Assembly: GCA_021014325.1 (NCBI GenBank) | Contig: CM037474.1 | Coordinates: forward strand, 24,063,488-24,127,487 | Origin: Plazaster borealis | Lineage: Eukaryota > Echinodermata > Asteroidea > Forcipulatida > Labidiasteridae | Direction: 5' to 3' | DNA length: 64,000 nt | Part shown: positions 1 through 11,190 of the stretch, piece after piece | Layout: each line of letters opens with the position of its first letter | Position numbering within the stretch: the first letter of the stretch is position 1 | The notes under the pieces: model-generated | The model's input: only the letters and a program-made list of their open reading frames with translations | Databases searched by the model: none | What the model was told of the DNA's origin: nothing | Translations under genes and position numbers: made by a program

Positions 1-140
1 CATTTAAGCGGGCCCCGGAACTTATGCCGTTAGGGCTTCGCGTTACGCGCTCTCAGACGCCACAAATTGCATTTACCATTTGCTGCTTGGAACATTTTCA
101 CGCCCCCCCCCCCCATTTGGAAAATCCTGGATCCGCCCCT
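1..140. repeat. End of a G/C-tract terminal-repeat element
   Basis: The stretch ends with a run of C followed by TTTGGAAAATCCTGGATCCG and CCCCTGA. The same end is at 5190-5230, where it forms one terminus of a roughly 190-bp element with inverted ends. Here only the right part is inside the window. It interrupts the reverse-transcriptase remnant that follows directly after the YADD motif, so it inserted into an already resident LINE. Confidence 0.6.
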
Positions 141-440
141 GAGGTCTAAAAGATAGATACAGCTGAGTGTCATCGGCATAACAATGAACATCAGGCGAAT
201 GATGCTCAATGATGTCAAACCATTTAGAGGCATAGACAATGCATATAAATGGTCCTAAGCAGGATCCTTGAGGAACACCGCAGTTGATATTGAACTTTTC
301 TGATAAGGTACCTTGAATAGATACGCGTTGACTTCTATCAGACAAATAAGACGAAAACCAGTTTAAGGCCTTGCCAGTGATTTCATATTTAGACTGCAGA
401 CGTTTCAATACACGTACAATTTGAAGATACAAAATACTCA
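141..440 (-). pseudogene. LINE reverse-transcriptase fragment (CR1/L2-like)
   Basis: On the minus strand a frame reads through two diagnostic reverse-transcriptase blocks, GVPQGSCLGP and YADDTQLYLSF, preceded by a segment ending in ALNWFSSYLSDRSQRVSI. This order and wording are those of non-LTR retrotransposons of the CR1/L2/Jockey type. YADD is the catalytic motif. The fragment covers only about 100 residues of the palm domain. It is cut after YADD by the C-tract repeat at 1-140 and loses the frame upstream. It is a dead remnant. The exact clade is inference. Confidence 0.85.
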
Positions 441-783
441 TTTCTGATAGTCTCAGCATCAGCAAAGAATTGAACCCGTTGCGACTCATGTATGAAAAAA
501 AACCAGCTGTAAAAACACCAACAGACAAGCACAGGCACTAACGGCAACAGCCATGTTGAATACACCTTACAAAATAGTGCACTCGACCGGAGATAAAAAA
601 ACACATCAAAAACATCAAAATAACAAGCAATACGTCCCGGATAAAGCACCAACATATATCACAAATAAGCACAGAAAGCTTACCAAACAAGTCAACATTA
701 AATAAAAAGACGATGGCAAAAAACTAAGCATATATATATAAAAAAGGATAAAATAAGCACGCACTGGCAGAGAAAAATATAAA

Positions 784-1094
784 GTGGCAGCCAGAGCCGT
801 ATATTGAGAGAGTTGCGACAACTTGCGATTAGAAGCCATTTTGTCTCCAAAAAATGCATTGGCGAATACAGGGTGCCAGACTAGTCTGCCCATTGGGTTG
901 TGCTGCATTTGGAACAAAATGGCGTCCAGCAACCGGTCACGTGGTTGCTGGACGCCATTTTGTTCCCAAATGCAGCACAACCCAATGGGCAGACTAGTCT
1001 GGCACCCTGTATTCGCCAATGCATTTTTTGGAGACAAAATGGCTTCTAATCGCAAGTTGTCGCAACTCTCTCAATATACGGCTCTGGTGGCAGC
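784..1094. mobile_element. Near-perfect palindromic MITE, hAT-like
   Basis: Positions 792-1086 form an almost perfect inverted repeat of 295 bp with a spacer of only a few bases near 940. The ends are CAGAGCCG and CGGCTCTG. The element is bracketed by an exact 8-bp direct repeat GTGGCAGC at 784-791 and 1087-1094. An 8-bp target duplication and ends starting with CAG are the signature of hAT transposons, so this is read as a non-autonomous hAT foldback element. The near identity of the arms indicates a young insertion. Open frames on both strands here are by-products of the palindrome. Confidence 0.85.
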
Positions 1095-3740
1095 TACAGA
1101 ACAGCGCCCTCAAGGGGAAAACTTGGCGTCGTTAATGCTGACAATAATAATATTTCTTTGCGTTCGCCAGCTCCCGCCCGCCCCCACCCCAAGTTAAAAT
1201 CTAAACATTTAATTAATGTTCATGATACTTACCAAGAGCAATTATTGCAAGTATTGCTAATAAACTCAACATCCACGGCTTAGTATTGTTTCTATTGAAT
1301 TCCATCGTGTTGTTATCTGGTGTAGAAAAGAAATACAAAAACGAACAATACTTTAAGGATGCAGAATCGTTAATAGAGCCCACCAAATATACAACATGCA
1401 TGGGCTCAATGGAACACTGTAAAATAGCCGGTGTTTCTCCTGGTATGTATATGTGACAACACCGACATGGTTTTAATTTCACCAACGATGTCGTAACGGG
1501 AATAACTAACACCTATATGTCACATATACCGTAAAGAATCAATGTAACACCAGACAGTTTCTTCACTGAAGCTTGTGCACACTCCTAAAACAACACATCA
1601 ACCAAAACAATTTTTATTAGTGGTCCGGTGATTCTCCGTTCGTGAGGCAAAGGAAGAGGAAGTCCAAAATGAACTTACCATATTTCCATCCACTCGTCTA
1701 CCCTTTCATATTATGCATACCTTTTTTAGAGTCATTTTACGTAAATACTTGACATATCTGTCCACGGTCAAAACAAAATATCAGTTTTGTTTTATACTTT
1801 GAGAGATGGAATGACTTGGGGTGCAAGTAAACAAAATAAACTTTTAAAATCAATACATAGACCGTTACCATAGTAACGGGCCATTATGTGTTTTTGGCAT
1901 TTTTGGCAAATTTTGGGGATTTTAAAAACTGGTATTTAGGTTATATTTCAAGGTTCACCAAAATGCAAAATTATATCACAAAAACCATGTTTAAAATTAC
2001 AAATTATCATACTTGCCCTTACTTGAGAAAAAGAATTATTGTACAGTTATAGGTATCACCCTTGTGGTATTTTTAAAACATGCATTAGAGCATGTTTTTA
2101 GAACTTGCAAAATTGACATGTTTACCCTGTTTTTGCCCCTCAAAAAGTCGCGAGGGGTCTTAGAATATTTTCATTTCGATTATGATTAGGGCCAATTATG
2201 ATTAGGGTGAAAAAAAACTTGGGCAATTGTATCCTTTTATGACAGTGTTGCCTCAATATGGATTTTTTTTTCCAAAAACAGAAGAAGTGCATTTTGAGTT
2301 TTCCCTCGATTTGAATTATTAATACACAAATAAGTTTTTGCTTTTATGAAGCGCGTGGCCCTCTCTCCTGGCCAGTTGAATACAGATACATAGTTAATAC
2401 AGTATCCCATGCCTTGCCACATTAAGTTCATGGGTTATTGTTTCCATAAGACAGTTTTACTTGTATTGTATATTGTGTGTTTGCCATTTTTTACGTAGAG
2501 ACCAACTCCACTCTTTATGAGATAACCCAAAATGAGTGTGTGAATTATTAAAAGATATGGAATTCATAATATAAACAAGTCTCCTTAAACTCTTGCATTT
2601 TTTTAAAGTTTTTTTTATAGTTTTTTTAGTTTTTTATTTTTTATTATTAGCTATTGAATAACAGGTGAAGCATTTACAACCTTGTTAAATGTATCTGCAT
2701 CATATAAACAGCACTTATAGCGTATCTCTTGCACTTTTCTTGCAAATAGTTTACACCAATGTTAAGATAAACACAAACTGAAGATGGTGAGGGGTATAAT
2801 GTAGTTTCCCAAATCTGATGAGTCCACAACAAATTATACATAATTGGCTGATCTGCCCAAATGCCGCAAAAACTGAAACCAGAGTATTCTGTATGCATGT
2901 TTTTGTTCTTCTCTGTATTCCTCCACTGTTGGTGCCACAAGCAATCCTGCTAACTTAAAACATGTTTTGCAGTCAAAATCGCTGATGAAGCGAGCGGTCT
3001 GGGTTTTTTGTTTTGTTTTGTTTTTGCAAGTTTTTCAAACAAGGCTAAAAGCTACTCATTGTATGGGGCAACAATAATAATAAACATGTTTTTGATGAAG
3101 AAACAAGTTAGGGAAGCTTAAGGCTATTTCCTCTTAAAAATCAGAAGGTATACCTCTTAATAAAGCTGATGGTATACGTCTTTTTAAAAAAAAACAGGCT
3201 AGCGTGTAGGAGGAAAATATTTACCAGACAGTGAGTTCCAAAGAGATGCAGTATACGTGGGTAAAAGCTATCAGAATGCCTCTTTGTTCTACATCTCACA
3301 AAGCTAGAGTGTATGCGTATGCGTGAGAACAGGCGGAAAGCCAGGGTGTACACTCAAACGACATGATAGGCTGAAGAACAAGATCAATTATGATAATGTT
3401 CAATTAAGTAAAATTTAACTGCCACGGGTTGTCATGACGCTGTCACAACAGGTCTTCAACGCAGAGTGGTGAATTTGAGAAATTATAAATGTGACCTCGA
3501 GTTTGGAACGATTAAAGACAGATAAATGTACAACATTCACACACATCATGTCGTAAGGAATGATCTGTATAGTTAATATCATGTCGACATGCGGAGTAAA
3601 TAGATTGGTAGGCTCAAGGCTTTTGAGTTTTTCCCTATTGGACAGTCAAAACATTGAACAACGGACAGACAAAAATAGGGTAAAAATTACAACAAAACAG
3701 TACAAATTAAAATTTAAAAACATCTTGATAAGAATTGACC
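1095..3740. other. AT-rich stretch with no recognised gene
   Basis: No exon with recognisable protein similarity was found. Visible structure is limited to a short direct repeat of ATTATGATTAGGG near 2178-2206, a T-rich run near 2600-2645 and a TTTTG-type simple repeat near 3003-3027. Open frames are short and carry no family signature. Confidence 0.5.
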
Positions 3741-3742
3741 CA

Positions 3743-4165
3743 GATCAAACGGGGGGGGGGGGGGTGCGGTTTCATTTTCTATAGAGGGGGTGCACAATTT
3801 TGTCTTTTCTTTTCTTGGGGCCACTTTAAAAATTAGAAACAAATAAACTATAGTTTCCGTTTGTATTTCTCTTAAACAATCCCCCTTTTCAACACTTTGT
3901 TATTCCCTTTACCATTTTTTATAAGATAATCTGACGTGAGATGTAAAAACAAATACATCGTCTGCGTGTAAATGGAAAAATTAAATTTTAAAACATTGAA
4001 ATTTTCACATTAAAGCTTACAATGTAACATTTTACTCCGGTAATTTTGGATATCAAAGATTTCAAATAAGGGACACCCGGGTGGGGGATGGGGTACGAAC
4101 ATCAATGGGGAGGGGGAACGGGCCCCCGTGCCCCTGTGCCCCATGCCCCAGTGCCCCCCCCCCCC
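3743..4165 (+). repeat. Dispersed G-tract repeat, copy 1
   Basis: The segment starts in a run of 14 or more G, passes an AT-rich body and ends in C-rich sequence. A related copy in opposite orientation is at 25033-25383. Both share the body features TAGATAATCTGACGT-like and ACGCAGAC/GTCTGCGTG, and both lie next to G or C runs. It has no coding capacity. It is probably a non-autonomous element of unknown class. Confidence 0.55.
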
Positions 4166-5040
4166 AGTTACGCCACTGCAAGTAGCTTAAAATTCATATC
4201 ATGACTTTTTCAATATATAGCTCCACGCATGTCTAAGACTGTTGTTAAAGTGAGATTCGGCTGTAGTTCTTTCACATATTATTACCCTTCACGATGCTAA
4301 CGAATCTAATTAAAGCATGTCGGCAGTCAGTCATGTAATTGGCGATACAGACCATTAAAAGCACTTAAACTTCAGCAAATAATAAAGACATGGTAATAAA
4401 GGTAACTAATTGTTGGTGGTAAATCGAATAGTTTCATTTGGAATTCGATTAGCCCAAAGAAAATGTCGCATAATTCAAATGAGGAAAACAATAATAATAT
4501 GCTTTATTAAAAGACTGTTTTTGACCAGGTAATGTTCTTCTGTTTGTTAGTTTTAGGTAGGTGGGGATGCTTTCTTTAATACATTACAAACGTTTTAGAT
4601 TTGTTTTTAGTAAATCGTATTATATGCAGGTATAGAAGTCAAAAGAGTGGGGCTTTTTCTTCTCCCCTTTTTGTTCTCCTCCATTTTTGTTTAAGTTAGT
4701 CGTTAATTTCTTGAGGAGGGGGCACCATCTTTGTTTACTTTTTTATTGTTTTATTATTATCATTATTTTCATTATTATTTCTTCTTCTTCTTCTTTTTCG
4801 TAGTAAAAAACCTGGGACGATTTGAGGGAACACTGTATACAATTTGTTTGTTTGTACTTTTATTAAAGGGATTGTATACGACTGGTAATTGGAACCCATT
4901 GTTTGTTTCCATCCTAAATAAATGTAGATATATACCATAAAAATAACCTGTGCAAATTTCGTTCCAAAAGGTGTTAGCGTTTTGAGATATTGCAGAAAAT
5001 CTGGAGCGGTTATGTACACGCAGAAAAAATAATCTGCTAT

Positions 5041-5230
5041 CAGGCGCGGATCCAGGGGGGGCGTGGGGGGCGCACGCCCCCCCATTTTAATATAAAAAAA
5101 AAATGAGGGAGAAAAGAAAAAAAGAGGGAGAGAGAGAGAAGGGGGGGGAGAAATGGGGAAGGGAAGATTTTGCTGCTTGGTTTATTTTCACGCCCCCCCC
5201 CCCGTTTGGAAAATCCTGGATCCGCCCCTG
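5041..5230. mobile_element. GGATCC-ended G/C-tract element nested in a MITE
   Basis: The ends are CAGGCGCGGATCCAGG and CCTGGATCCGCCCCTG, which are inverted copies of each other. Inside are long G and C runs and an A/G-rich block. The element splits family-A sequence between AATCTGCTAT and ACCGAATACAC. The right end matches the partial copy at 1-140. Confidence 0.65.
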
Positions 5231-5381
5231 ACCGAATACACAGTCTGAGAAACGTTACTGTCAGTAACGCTTCTCAGATTCAATTTTTTTTTAAGGATAA
5301 AAAGTGATATCTTTTTCCTTAACCGCAGTACTTCTAAGTGAAAAGTTTCTCAAAATGCATTATACTATCCAAAGCTGCTGT

Positions 5382-5803
5382 GGCGTGTCGTCGCCGAGCG
5401 GATAAGAACACCGAACTCAAGCTGTGGTGTTTCTGATCAGCAGAGTGTGGGTTCGAATCCCAGTCGTGACAGTTGTGTCCTTAAGCAAGGCACTTAACCA
5501 CATGCTTCGTCCTTCGGATGGGACGTGAAGCCGTAGGTCCCGTGTGTTGTGTAATGCACGTAAAATAACCCAGTGCACTTATCGTAAAAAAAGGGGTTCG
5601 CCCCCCTGTTCCTGGTTGATTGGCTGCATATTGCGCCACAGCACCTTGTAAACCATTACATGGTGCTATGCAAAGGAATAGGTCTCATACTTCAACACTT
5701 AACTCCCAGACCTTGTAGGAAAAATACTGAGCGCTTTGAGACACCCATCGGGAGTACAAAGCGCTATATAAGAATTGCGTATTATTATTATTATTATTAT
5801 CAT
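5382..5803 (+). mobile_element. tRNA-headed SINE, subfamily 1
   Basis: The head has a pol III A-box-like TCGCCGAGCGG at 5391-5401 and a B box GGTTCGAATCC at 5450-5460, with spacing that implies a tRNA with a long variable arm (Ser/Leu type). The body carries TTCGGATGGGACGTGAAGCC, a GCGCCACAGCACC block and a 3' tail GCGCTATATAAGAATTGC followed by an ATT repeat. The (ATT)n tail suggests mobilisation by a LINE partner with the same 3' end. It is not a functional tRNA gene. Confidence 0.85.
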
Positions 5804-5927
5804 TACTTCTTTTACAAGTAAGTTTTTATTGCCATTAATTTTCCGAGTCATTACCAAACGTATACAAACCCTTTAAAGCTAAAGTGCGAACAATATTACC
5901 AAACCAAAAAATAGAAGTGCAACCCTA

Positions 5928-6115
5928 ATGTTATCTTCGCAGATAAGTTTTATTGTATCCCGTCACTTATCTTATTTTACATATCCCACATTTGCATAAT
6001 CTCATTTGCATGGTATACCCCGGAGAGTTCAGCTCATCAAATCTCGGCATGCATTTTTTGTTTAGCCCTTGGGTTGGTATTTAAGTTAGCACAGTTACAG
6101 TCATCCTTCTGGTAG
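5928..6115 (+). repeat. Promoter-like duplicated segment, copy 1
   Basis: This stretch is about 80-90 percent alike to 7085-7345 by eye. Both share TTATTTTACATATCCCACAT, TTTGCATAATCTCATTTGCA and GGTTGGTATTTAAGTTAG, followed by a CAGTC sequence. TATTTAAG followed roughly 30 bases later by an initiator-like TCAGTC resembles a core promoter, and ATTTGCAT is an octamer-like motif. No confirmed exon follows, so a dispersed repeat is as likely. Confidence 0.4.
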
Positions 6116-6467
6116 ATTTAACCGTGAACATCAATTTTGGAGAAAGTGGCTACAATTGTTCTTGCCATATTTACAGCGTAGATCTAAATGGATAAATCCA
6201 GTAAAGAACAATGCTTTTGGTGACCTTGTGATAATTTCAGATGAGATGACGCACAGAAACGTGTGGCCACGTGACATTGTTAACTACCGTACTTGTGGTA
6301 GAGATGGTTTAATTATAGGTCAGTGAAATTAATAACAAATGCGCCCAGTGACTATATCCTTTCGGAAAGTCGGAGCTCCACTTAATTATCTAATTATATT
6401 CATAACGCGAGCCAGTTTAGCTATGCACGCAGATAAGGGAGATTTTATATTTTCATATAAAAAAAAT

Positions 6468-6802
6468 ATGGACACGTTTGGTTATTGTCACAGATCAGCA
6501 CTTGGTGTATCCCAACATATGCATAAAATAACAAACCTGTGAAAATGTGGGCTCAATTGGTCATCGAAGTATAGCAAATTTGTGTGCTTTCAGATGCCTG
6601 AAAAAGACTTCTGGCCAGAAGTCTTTTTCAGATTCAAATATTTCAGTGAGAAATTACCTTTTTTCTCAAAAACTACGTAACTTCAGAAGGAGTCGTTTTC
6701 CACAAAGTTTTATATTATCAACAGCTCTCCGTTGCTCGTTACCAAGTGAGTTTGTATGCTATTATTTGGGGAGTAATTACCGAACGTGTACGGTGCCTTT
6801 AA
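6468..6802 (+). mobile_element. TTAA-target MITE, family B
   Basis: Starts at GGACACGTTTGG and ends at CGAACGTGTACGGTGCC followed by TTAA at 6799-6802. Contains the family motifs CAATTGGTCATCGAAGT, GTGTGCTTTCAGATG and CGTTACCAAGTGAG, and an internal hairpin GACTTCTGGCCAGAAGTC. Full relatives are at 14260-14620 and 55569-55925. The outermost left end is degraded. Confidence 0.75.
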
Positions 6803-7084
6803 GGTACTACGGTCGGAGAATTTGTGCATGTATACGTATTTAGATGAGACGAAAATGTGATGCAATTATATCTTGTATTAAATAACTGCTGTCTCTTATT
6901 TGATGCTATACTTGGTTTAGTGTAAGGCATCATGTGATTTATGTTTGAGTAATTTGGGACTTTAGGTGTTGCTATGTGATACCTGTTTAAATAAATCTTA
7001 TTGATTGATGTGAAGTTTAGTTTGGTATGCGTAACTTGTTTTCACCATTTACGATATTATTCTTTATCTCGGGGGGGGGGGGTG

Positions 7085-7345
7085 TTATCTTTGCAGGTAA
7101 GTTTTATTATATCCCCTCACGTATCTTATTTTACATATCCCACATTTGCATAATCTCATTTGCATGCACCCCGGGAGTGTGTTTCCTTATCCTTTGTGTC
7201 ATCGTTATTCATTAACTTATTGTATTGGGTCATAAGTCATGAGTTCAGCTATAAATCAAATGTCCGCATGCGTTTTTGTGTTGTGTAGCCTTTGGGTTGG
7301 TATTTAAGTTAGGGCGTCGCCTTTTGGTGTCAGTCTTCATCACAC
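7085..7345 (+). repeat. Promoter-like duplicated segment, copy 2
   Basis: Second copy of the segment at 5928-6115. Downstream of GGTATTTAAG and the CAGTC block comes CCTATGGAGAATGTAAGA near 7353-7370, which could read as ATG GAG AAT followed by a splice donor GTAAGA. No downstream exon could be linked to it. The reading as promoter plus first exon is speculative. Confidence 0.35.
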
Positions 7346-7784
7346 CTCCCACGCCTATGGAGAATGTAAGATTGATTTGGGTCTCGTTGTAGGCCTTCAA
7401 CATTTATTTCAGTTTCACCTATTCTATTTGTTTTAATGAATTGAGTCATATTAAAAAAATCAACCCATGGAAGGCATCTCTGCATCCCATACTATCGTCA
7501 TTCTTTGAGCGAGTACACATCAGTGACACCTGACTATACTGTCTTACTATACTTTGTCCAAGAAAGTCCAGCTTTTATTTATCTCTTCAGCTATAGACCA
7601 TGTGACCTTTGTTTACAATAAGTGTAACCTTGTACATTCTTTGGATTTTCTGGCAGGCAAGATACTGCACTGGTCATATGGGAAAGATGACATTTTGTGT
7701 CATAATTTCCACATAAATCCAAGAGTTATGAAACTAAAAGCTGGACAAGTTTTGAGATGTGCCCCCTTTCATCATATCATTATT

Positions 7785-8153
7785 ATTATGTTTTTTATTT
7801 TTTATTATATATTTCTGGTAATGAAACCAAGGATGCCTCACAAGTGAACTTAATCAATGTAGTTCGCAAGCCTGAGGAAACCTGTAAACAAGGGTGCTTG
7901 CAATGTGAACCAGAAAAACCGGGGTTAAACCCCTACTCTTCCACGATAAGTGTTCTGGGTTCTTTTACGTGCACTACCAATCCTAGTACACGGGACCTAC
8001 GGCTTAATGTCCCATCCGAAGGACAAAACAATTATGGTAAAGTATCTTGCTCAAGGATACAAGTGTCATGACTGGGACTCGAACCCACACTCTGCTGATC
8101 AGAAACACCAGAGCTTGAGTCCGGTGCTCTTAACCGCTCGGCCACGACACGCC
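7785..8153 (-). mobile_element. tRNA-headed SINE, subfamily 2
   Basis: Reverse-strand copy: the head GGCGTGTCGTGGCCGAGCGG ends at 8153 and the B box is near 8085-8095. The body differs from subfamily 1 after the TCGGATGGGAC block: it carries GAAACCTGTAAAC and ATCCTTGGTTTCATTACC and ends in an AT-rich (ATT) tail. The closest copy is at 43072-43447. Confidence 0.85.
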
Positions 8154-8309
8154 GTTTATCAAAAGTTGATAAGAATTAGACAGTACCATCTCCATAAATA
8201 ATAAGATTTTATGTTTTCTTCCATTGGGCTGTGTACAAATCGTGCCTGCAGGAAGTCCAGGCTCTGTGGCTCTTTTGTAAACATGTGATGTCACAGGTCA
8301 CATCGTCTA

Positions 8310-8898
8310 TAGACTGTGCAAGTCTCGCGCATATAGAAAACGAGAAGAAGAAAAAATTGACGAAGACTTTATTTTTCTATGAAATCAAATCTTCTTTTTA
8401 AATAATCTTTTTCACAAAATTATTGAATATAAAAATACCCATAGCAAGTTGTTATCAATAATTTTTAAATTTGTGTATAAAACAAATAATTTGTTCAAAT
8501 TAACATTGAAACAAAATCAAAACTTGGGACGAGGATGCTTATTGTTACAAACCCCATTTTGCCAATCACGCCCGAATGTGTGCGTCTATTACATAGATTT
8601 AATGACAACATGACCGTCAGTTGGGCAAAATTATTAGGTTTTTTTTTACAAGTAATCGGAAACGGGGGTCAAGTCCAGACCTATTCTCAGGTATTCTTCG
8701 TTGCTTTGTTGAATTGATTTTACTTTCATATTGTTAATTACTTAGTATTACATTCCCAACAACATATTTAATTTTCATAGCCATAATCTACGTTAAACTA
8801 AAATAATTGACGAAACAAAATCCCGCCCACGTAAAACTCCATGTTTGGGACCACAATGGTCCCGGAAGTTCAAATAATGCGTGAGACTTACACCGTAT
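8310..8898. mobile_element. Terminal-inverted-repeat element, GACTGTGCAAG family, copy 1
   Basis: The left end TAGACTGTGCAAGTCTCGCG and the right end GCGTGAGACTTACACCGTA are inverted and degenerate. Subterminal parts, such as CCCAACAACATAT and GACCACAATGGTCCC, are found inverted in the larger copy at 40727-41722. The left end is bordered by TA. No coding capacity. Confidence 0.65.
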
Positions 8899-10107
8899 AT
8901 TGTCCAGGCTGACCTTTTATGTTTACCTAAACCCAACTCCTATAATTTCCACATTATTTTTGGTGTGTAATGCTTTTAAACAAGAGTTGGCGTATCCAGT
9001 AAACACTAACAATATATTTTTTGAGGGAGGGTGCAGGATGCATGCCTCTTAATTCATGAAAGATTTTGTTCAAATCTTCAGGAAGATTTAAGCGTTGTAA
9101 ACTTTCCCTTGTTTACATATATGTCATGGCATCAAAGTGACCAATCGGTTTGAAGGTTGTAGATAATATAACACTATCAGGGCCGGGCTTTCTTTGGACT
9201 TTAAGGCATCGTACATGTTTGGTAATGACTCTGATAATTAATGACCATAACAACTTACTTGGTAAGAAGTACAGCAGCTTTGGATAGTATCATGCATTTT
9301 TAGAGACTTTTCACTTCGAAGTACTGCGGTTATTGAAAAATATATCACTTTTTATCCCCACTTTTTAAATCCTCAAATCCCACAAACTCCCTCGGCCCAC
9401 TTGCCTACTACGGAGGAAGGTATACATCCATGCATATGATCTCAATCATCCACTCCACTCCTCCATTCCTATTCAATACGTTTGGACTTAGATTATTTGG
9501 TTTTGGAGGATCCACGAGGGTTAATAAAAGGGGAAATCTTACCGTCTCATAAGCGAGTAAAACACAAAATAAGTGTCACATTCGTTTTGTTTCCACGACA
9601 TGGTTAGTCCGATAGACTTTTGAGTTTTCATAATGTGAGATAACAAAACCAACAACTAATAGCTCATTTTCCCACGATACAAAGTAACCAACAATTCTAT
9701 GACAATGAATATTCAACTACCGTTAGCTTGTTTTCTCCATGCCTTACTATTAATTAATTAAAAACAGGTTCACATTTAACTACACATTTTCACATTTCAC
9801 CTTCTTTTGGAAAATATATAACATTTTTTCTTGATGTTGTCTCTTAAATGTTAAAACCATGCTATTAAGTATTTTTCTTCAAAAAAAATGCTAGAGGAAC
9901 AAAGTGGTGCACTATTTTTAACAGTCTTTTGATTGATTGATTTTTGTTTGCAAAACAATGTGCCAAATTGCGTACTCATAACTATTGTTGCATCATAACA
10001 TCAAAGAAAAATACGCACACCTTTTTATTTACAATTATGTACTTCACTATTGGGAAAGCTGACAAAATAAAAGTTTAATTGGAGCTCGAGTTTTTATAAT
10101 TTAGGTC
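8899..10107. other. Gene-free stretch with a half MITE
   Basis: No exon was recognised. Positions 9198-9365 hold a half copy of family A (from GGTAATGACTCTGATAAT to the ACTGCGGTTAT block). The rest is AT-rich unique-looking sequence. Confidence 0.55.
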
Positions 10108-10345
10108 AGGGGATAGAATTTTCTATCCCTTGTTCCTCAAATCCAGCAGAAAAGAGGAGGGGATAGAATTTTCTATCCCTTGTTCCTCAAACCTAGCCGA
10201 AATGAGGAGGGGATAGAATTTTCTATCCCTTGTTCCTTAAACCTATAGCCGAAAAGTGAAAGGGATAGATTTTTGTGTCCTTTGCTGCTCAGACCAAGCG
10301 AAAAAAGAGGAAGGGATAGATTTTTGTATCCCTTGGACCTCAAAC
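10108..10345. repeat. Tandem repeat of ~57 bp with an internal palindrome, about five units
   Basis: Five successive units each start with (G)GGATAGA and TTTT followed by TATCCCTTG, then a spacer ending in AAGAGGA or similar. The first three units contain GGATAGAATTTTCTATCC, a perfect palindrome, and are nearly identical. The last two have drifted to GGATAGATTTTTGT. This polarity of decay suggests recent amplification at the left end. Confidence 0.85.
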
Positions 10346-10950
10346 ATAAACAAATGTGCGTTATATTGCTAACAAATAACTGGAATTTTTCAATATTTTA
10401 AATGTTAGCTTAGAAAAATTTGATTGATTTGTAAAATCTGGAGCATGTTTTTCACAGTTTGGAGGAATATAAGGTAACAGAACAATTTGATGCTTTAAAA
10501 TCCTGTTTTGGTTGCAATTATCGGACTATAATGACAATTTTAAGCAGTAAATTTGAAATTGAAAAAACGCAGTTAAATGTGAACCTGTTTAAAATAAAAC
10601 AAAAAGAGCAAATAATGAATGTACTTACATCTGCGTGTTTCTTTTTAGAAACAGTGCTCTCATATCGCGTATAATATAGTAACTGTTGATTCTCCAGGTA
10701 CGTACAGGTAGACTTCTCAGTCGTTATGCAGTATCGTTGTCATGCATATTGAACATTGTATTCAACTATAACAGACTAATGTGTAAGTTGACCTTGAGCG
10801 CGTACGAGCTTTCGCGAGAATCTGGACATCCGGGCACCTCGAATAGCAGCTATAGAGTGCTATGTGGAAAGTTTGTTTTTGAAAGGAACCGTATTGTGAT
10901 GTTTTAATAAACTTCACCCATTGAAAATGGTTTGGCTAAAATTAGCTAAA
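10346..10950. other. No recognised gene
   Basis: Two short open frames occur (10459-10674 and 10686-10907, plus), neither with a family signature, splice context or codon bias that I can support. Nothing else was seen. Confidence 0.4.
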
Positions 10951-10959
10951 TTTAGAAAT

Positions 10960-11190
10960 AGTGCAAAAACGGGGGTGTAAAATGGGCGTTGTCACATATA
11001 GATACCGAAGAGACAATCAAAATTAACAATGACATTTTAGGGTGTTAAAATAACACCGATGTAATTGTTTTTGCAGAAATTAGTGTTATTTTAACACCAT
11101 ATGATGTAATTTTGATTCTTTGTTTTGGTATACATAATGACAACACCCAGGGTGTCAATTTTATCACCCAAGTTTTTGCAGTGTGTAAAT
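10960..11190. mobile_element. GGTGTTA-rich MITE, copy 1
   Basis: An element of about 230 bp with inverted ends around GCAAAAACGGGGGTGT and ACACCCAGGGTGT/TTTTTGCAGTG, and an internal inverted pair GGTGTTAAAATAACACC / GTGTTATTTTAACACC. A second copy is at 21480-21703. No coding capacity. Confidence 0.7.

Larger units (their letters stand above)
4863..5876. mobile_element. TTAA-flanked MITE (family A) with two nested insertions
   Basis: The outer element (4867-5872) has inverted ends AGGGATTGTATACG and CGTATACAAACCCT and lies between two TTAA sites. Its body contains the hairpin GTTACTGTCAGTAACG near 5252-5268. An intact relative is at 45420-45818. Comparison with that copy shows two interruptions: a C-tract element at 5041-5230 and a tRNA-headed SINE at 5382-5803. 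Removing them restores a continuous family-A sequence of about 400 bp. Confidence 0.8.

Noticed and set aside
615..1197. Overlapping open frames of 146 and 124 residues on both strands
   Set aside because: They are the two readings of the hAT-like palindrome 792-1086 and share the same peptide. No domain.
2970..3000. Hammerhead-ribozyme-like CTGATGAAGCGAGCG
   Set aside because: The CUGAUGA word is present, but the conserved GAAA partner and closing stems are missing.
4731..5085. Open frames with poly-Tyr/Phe and poly-Arg/Asn runs
   Set aside because: They are translations of TTATTATT and TTCTTC simple repeats and of G/C-tract repeat DNA.
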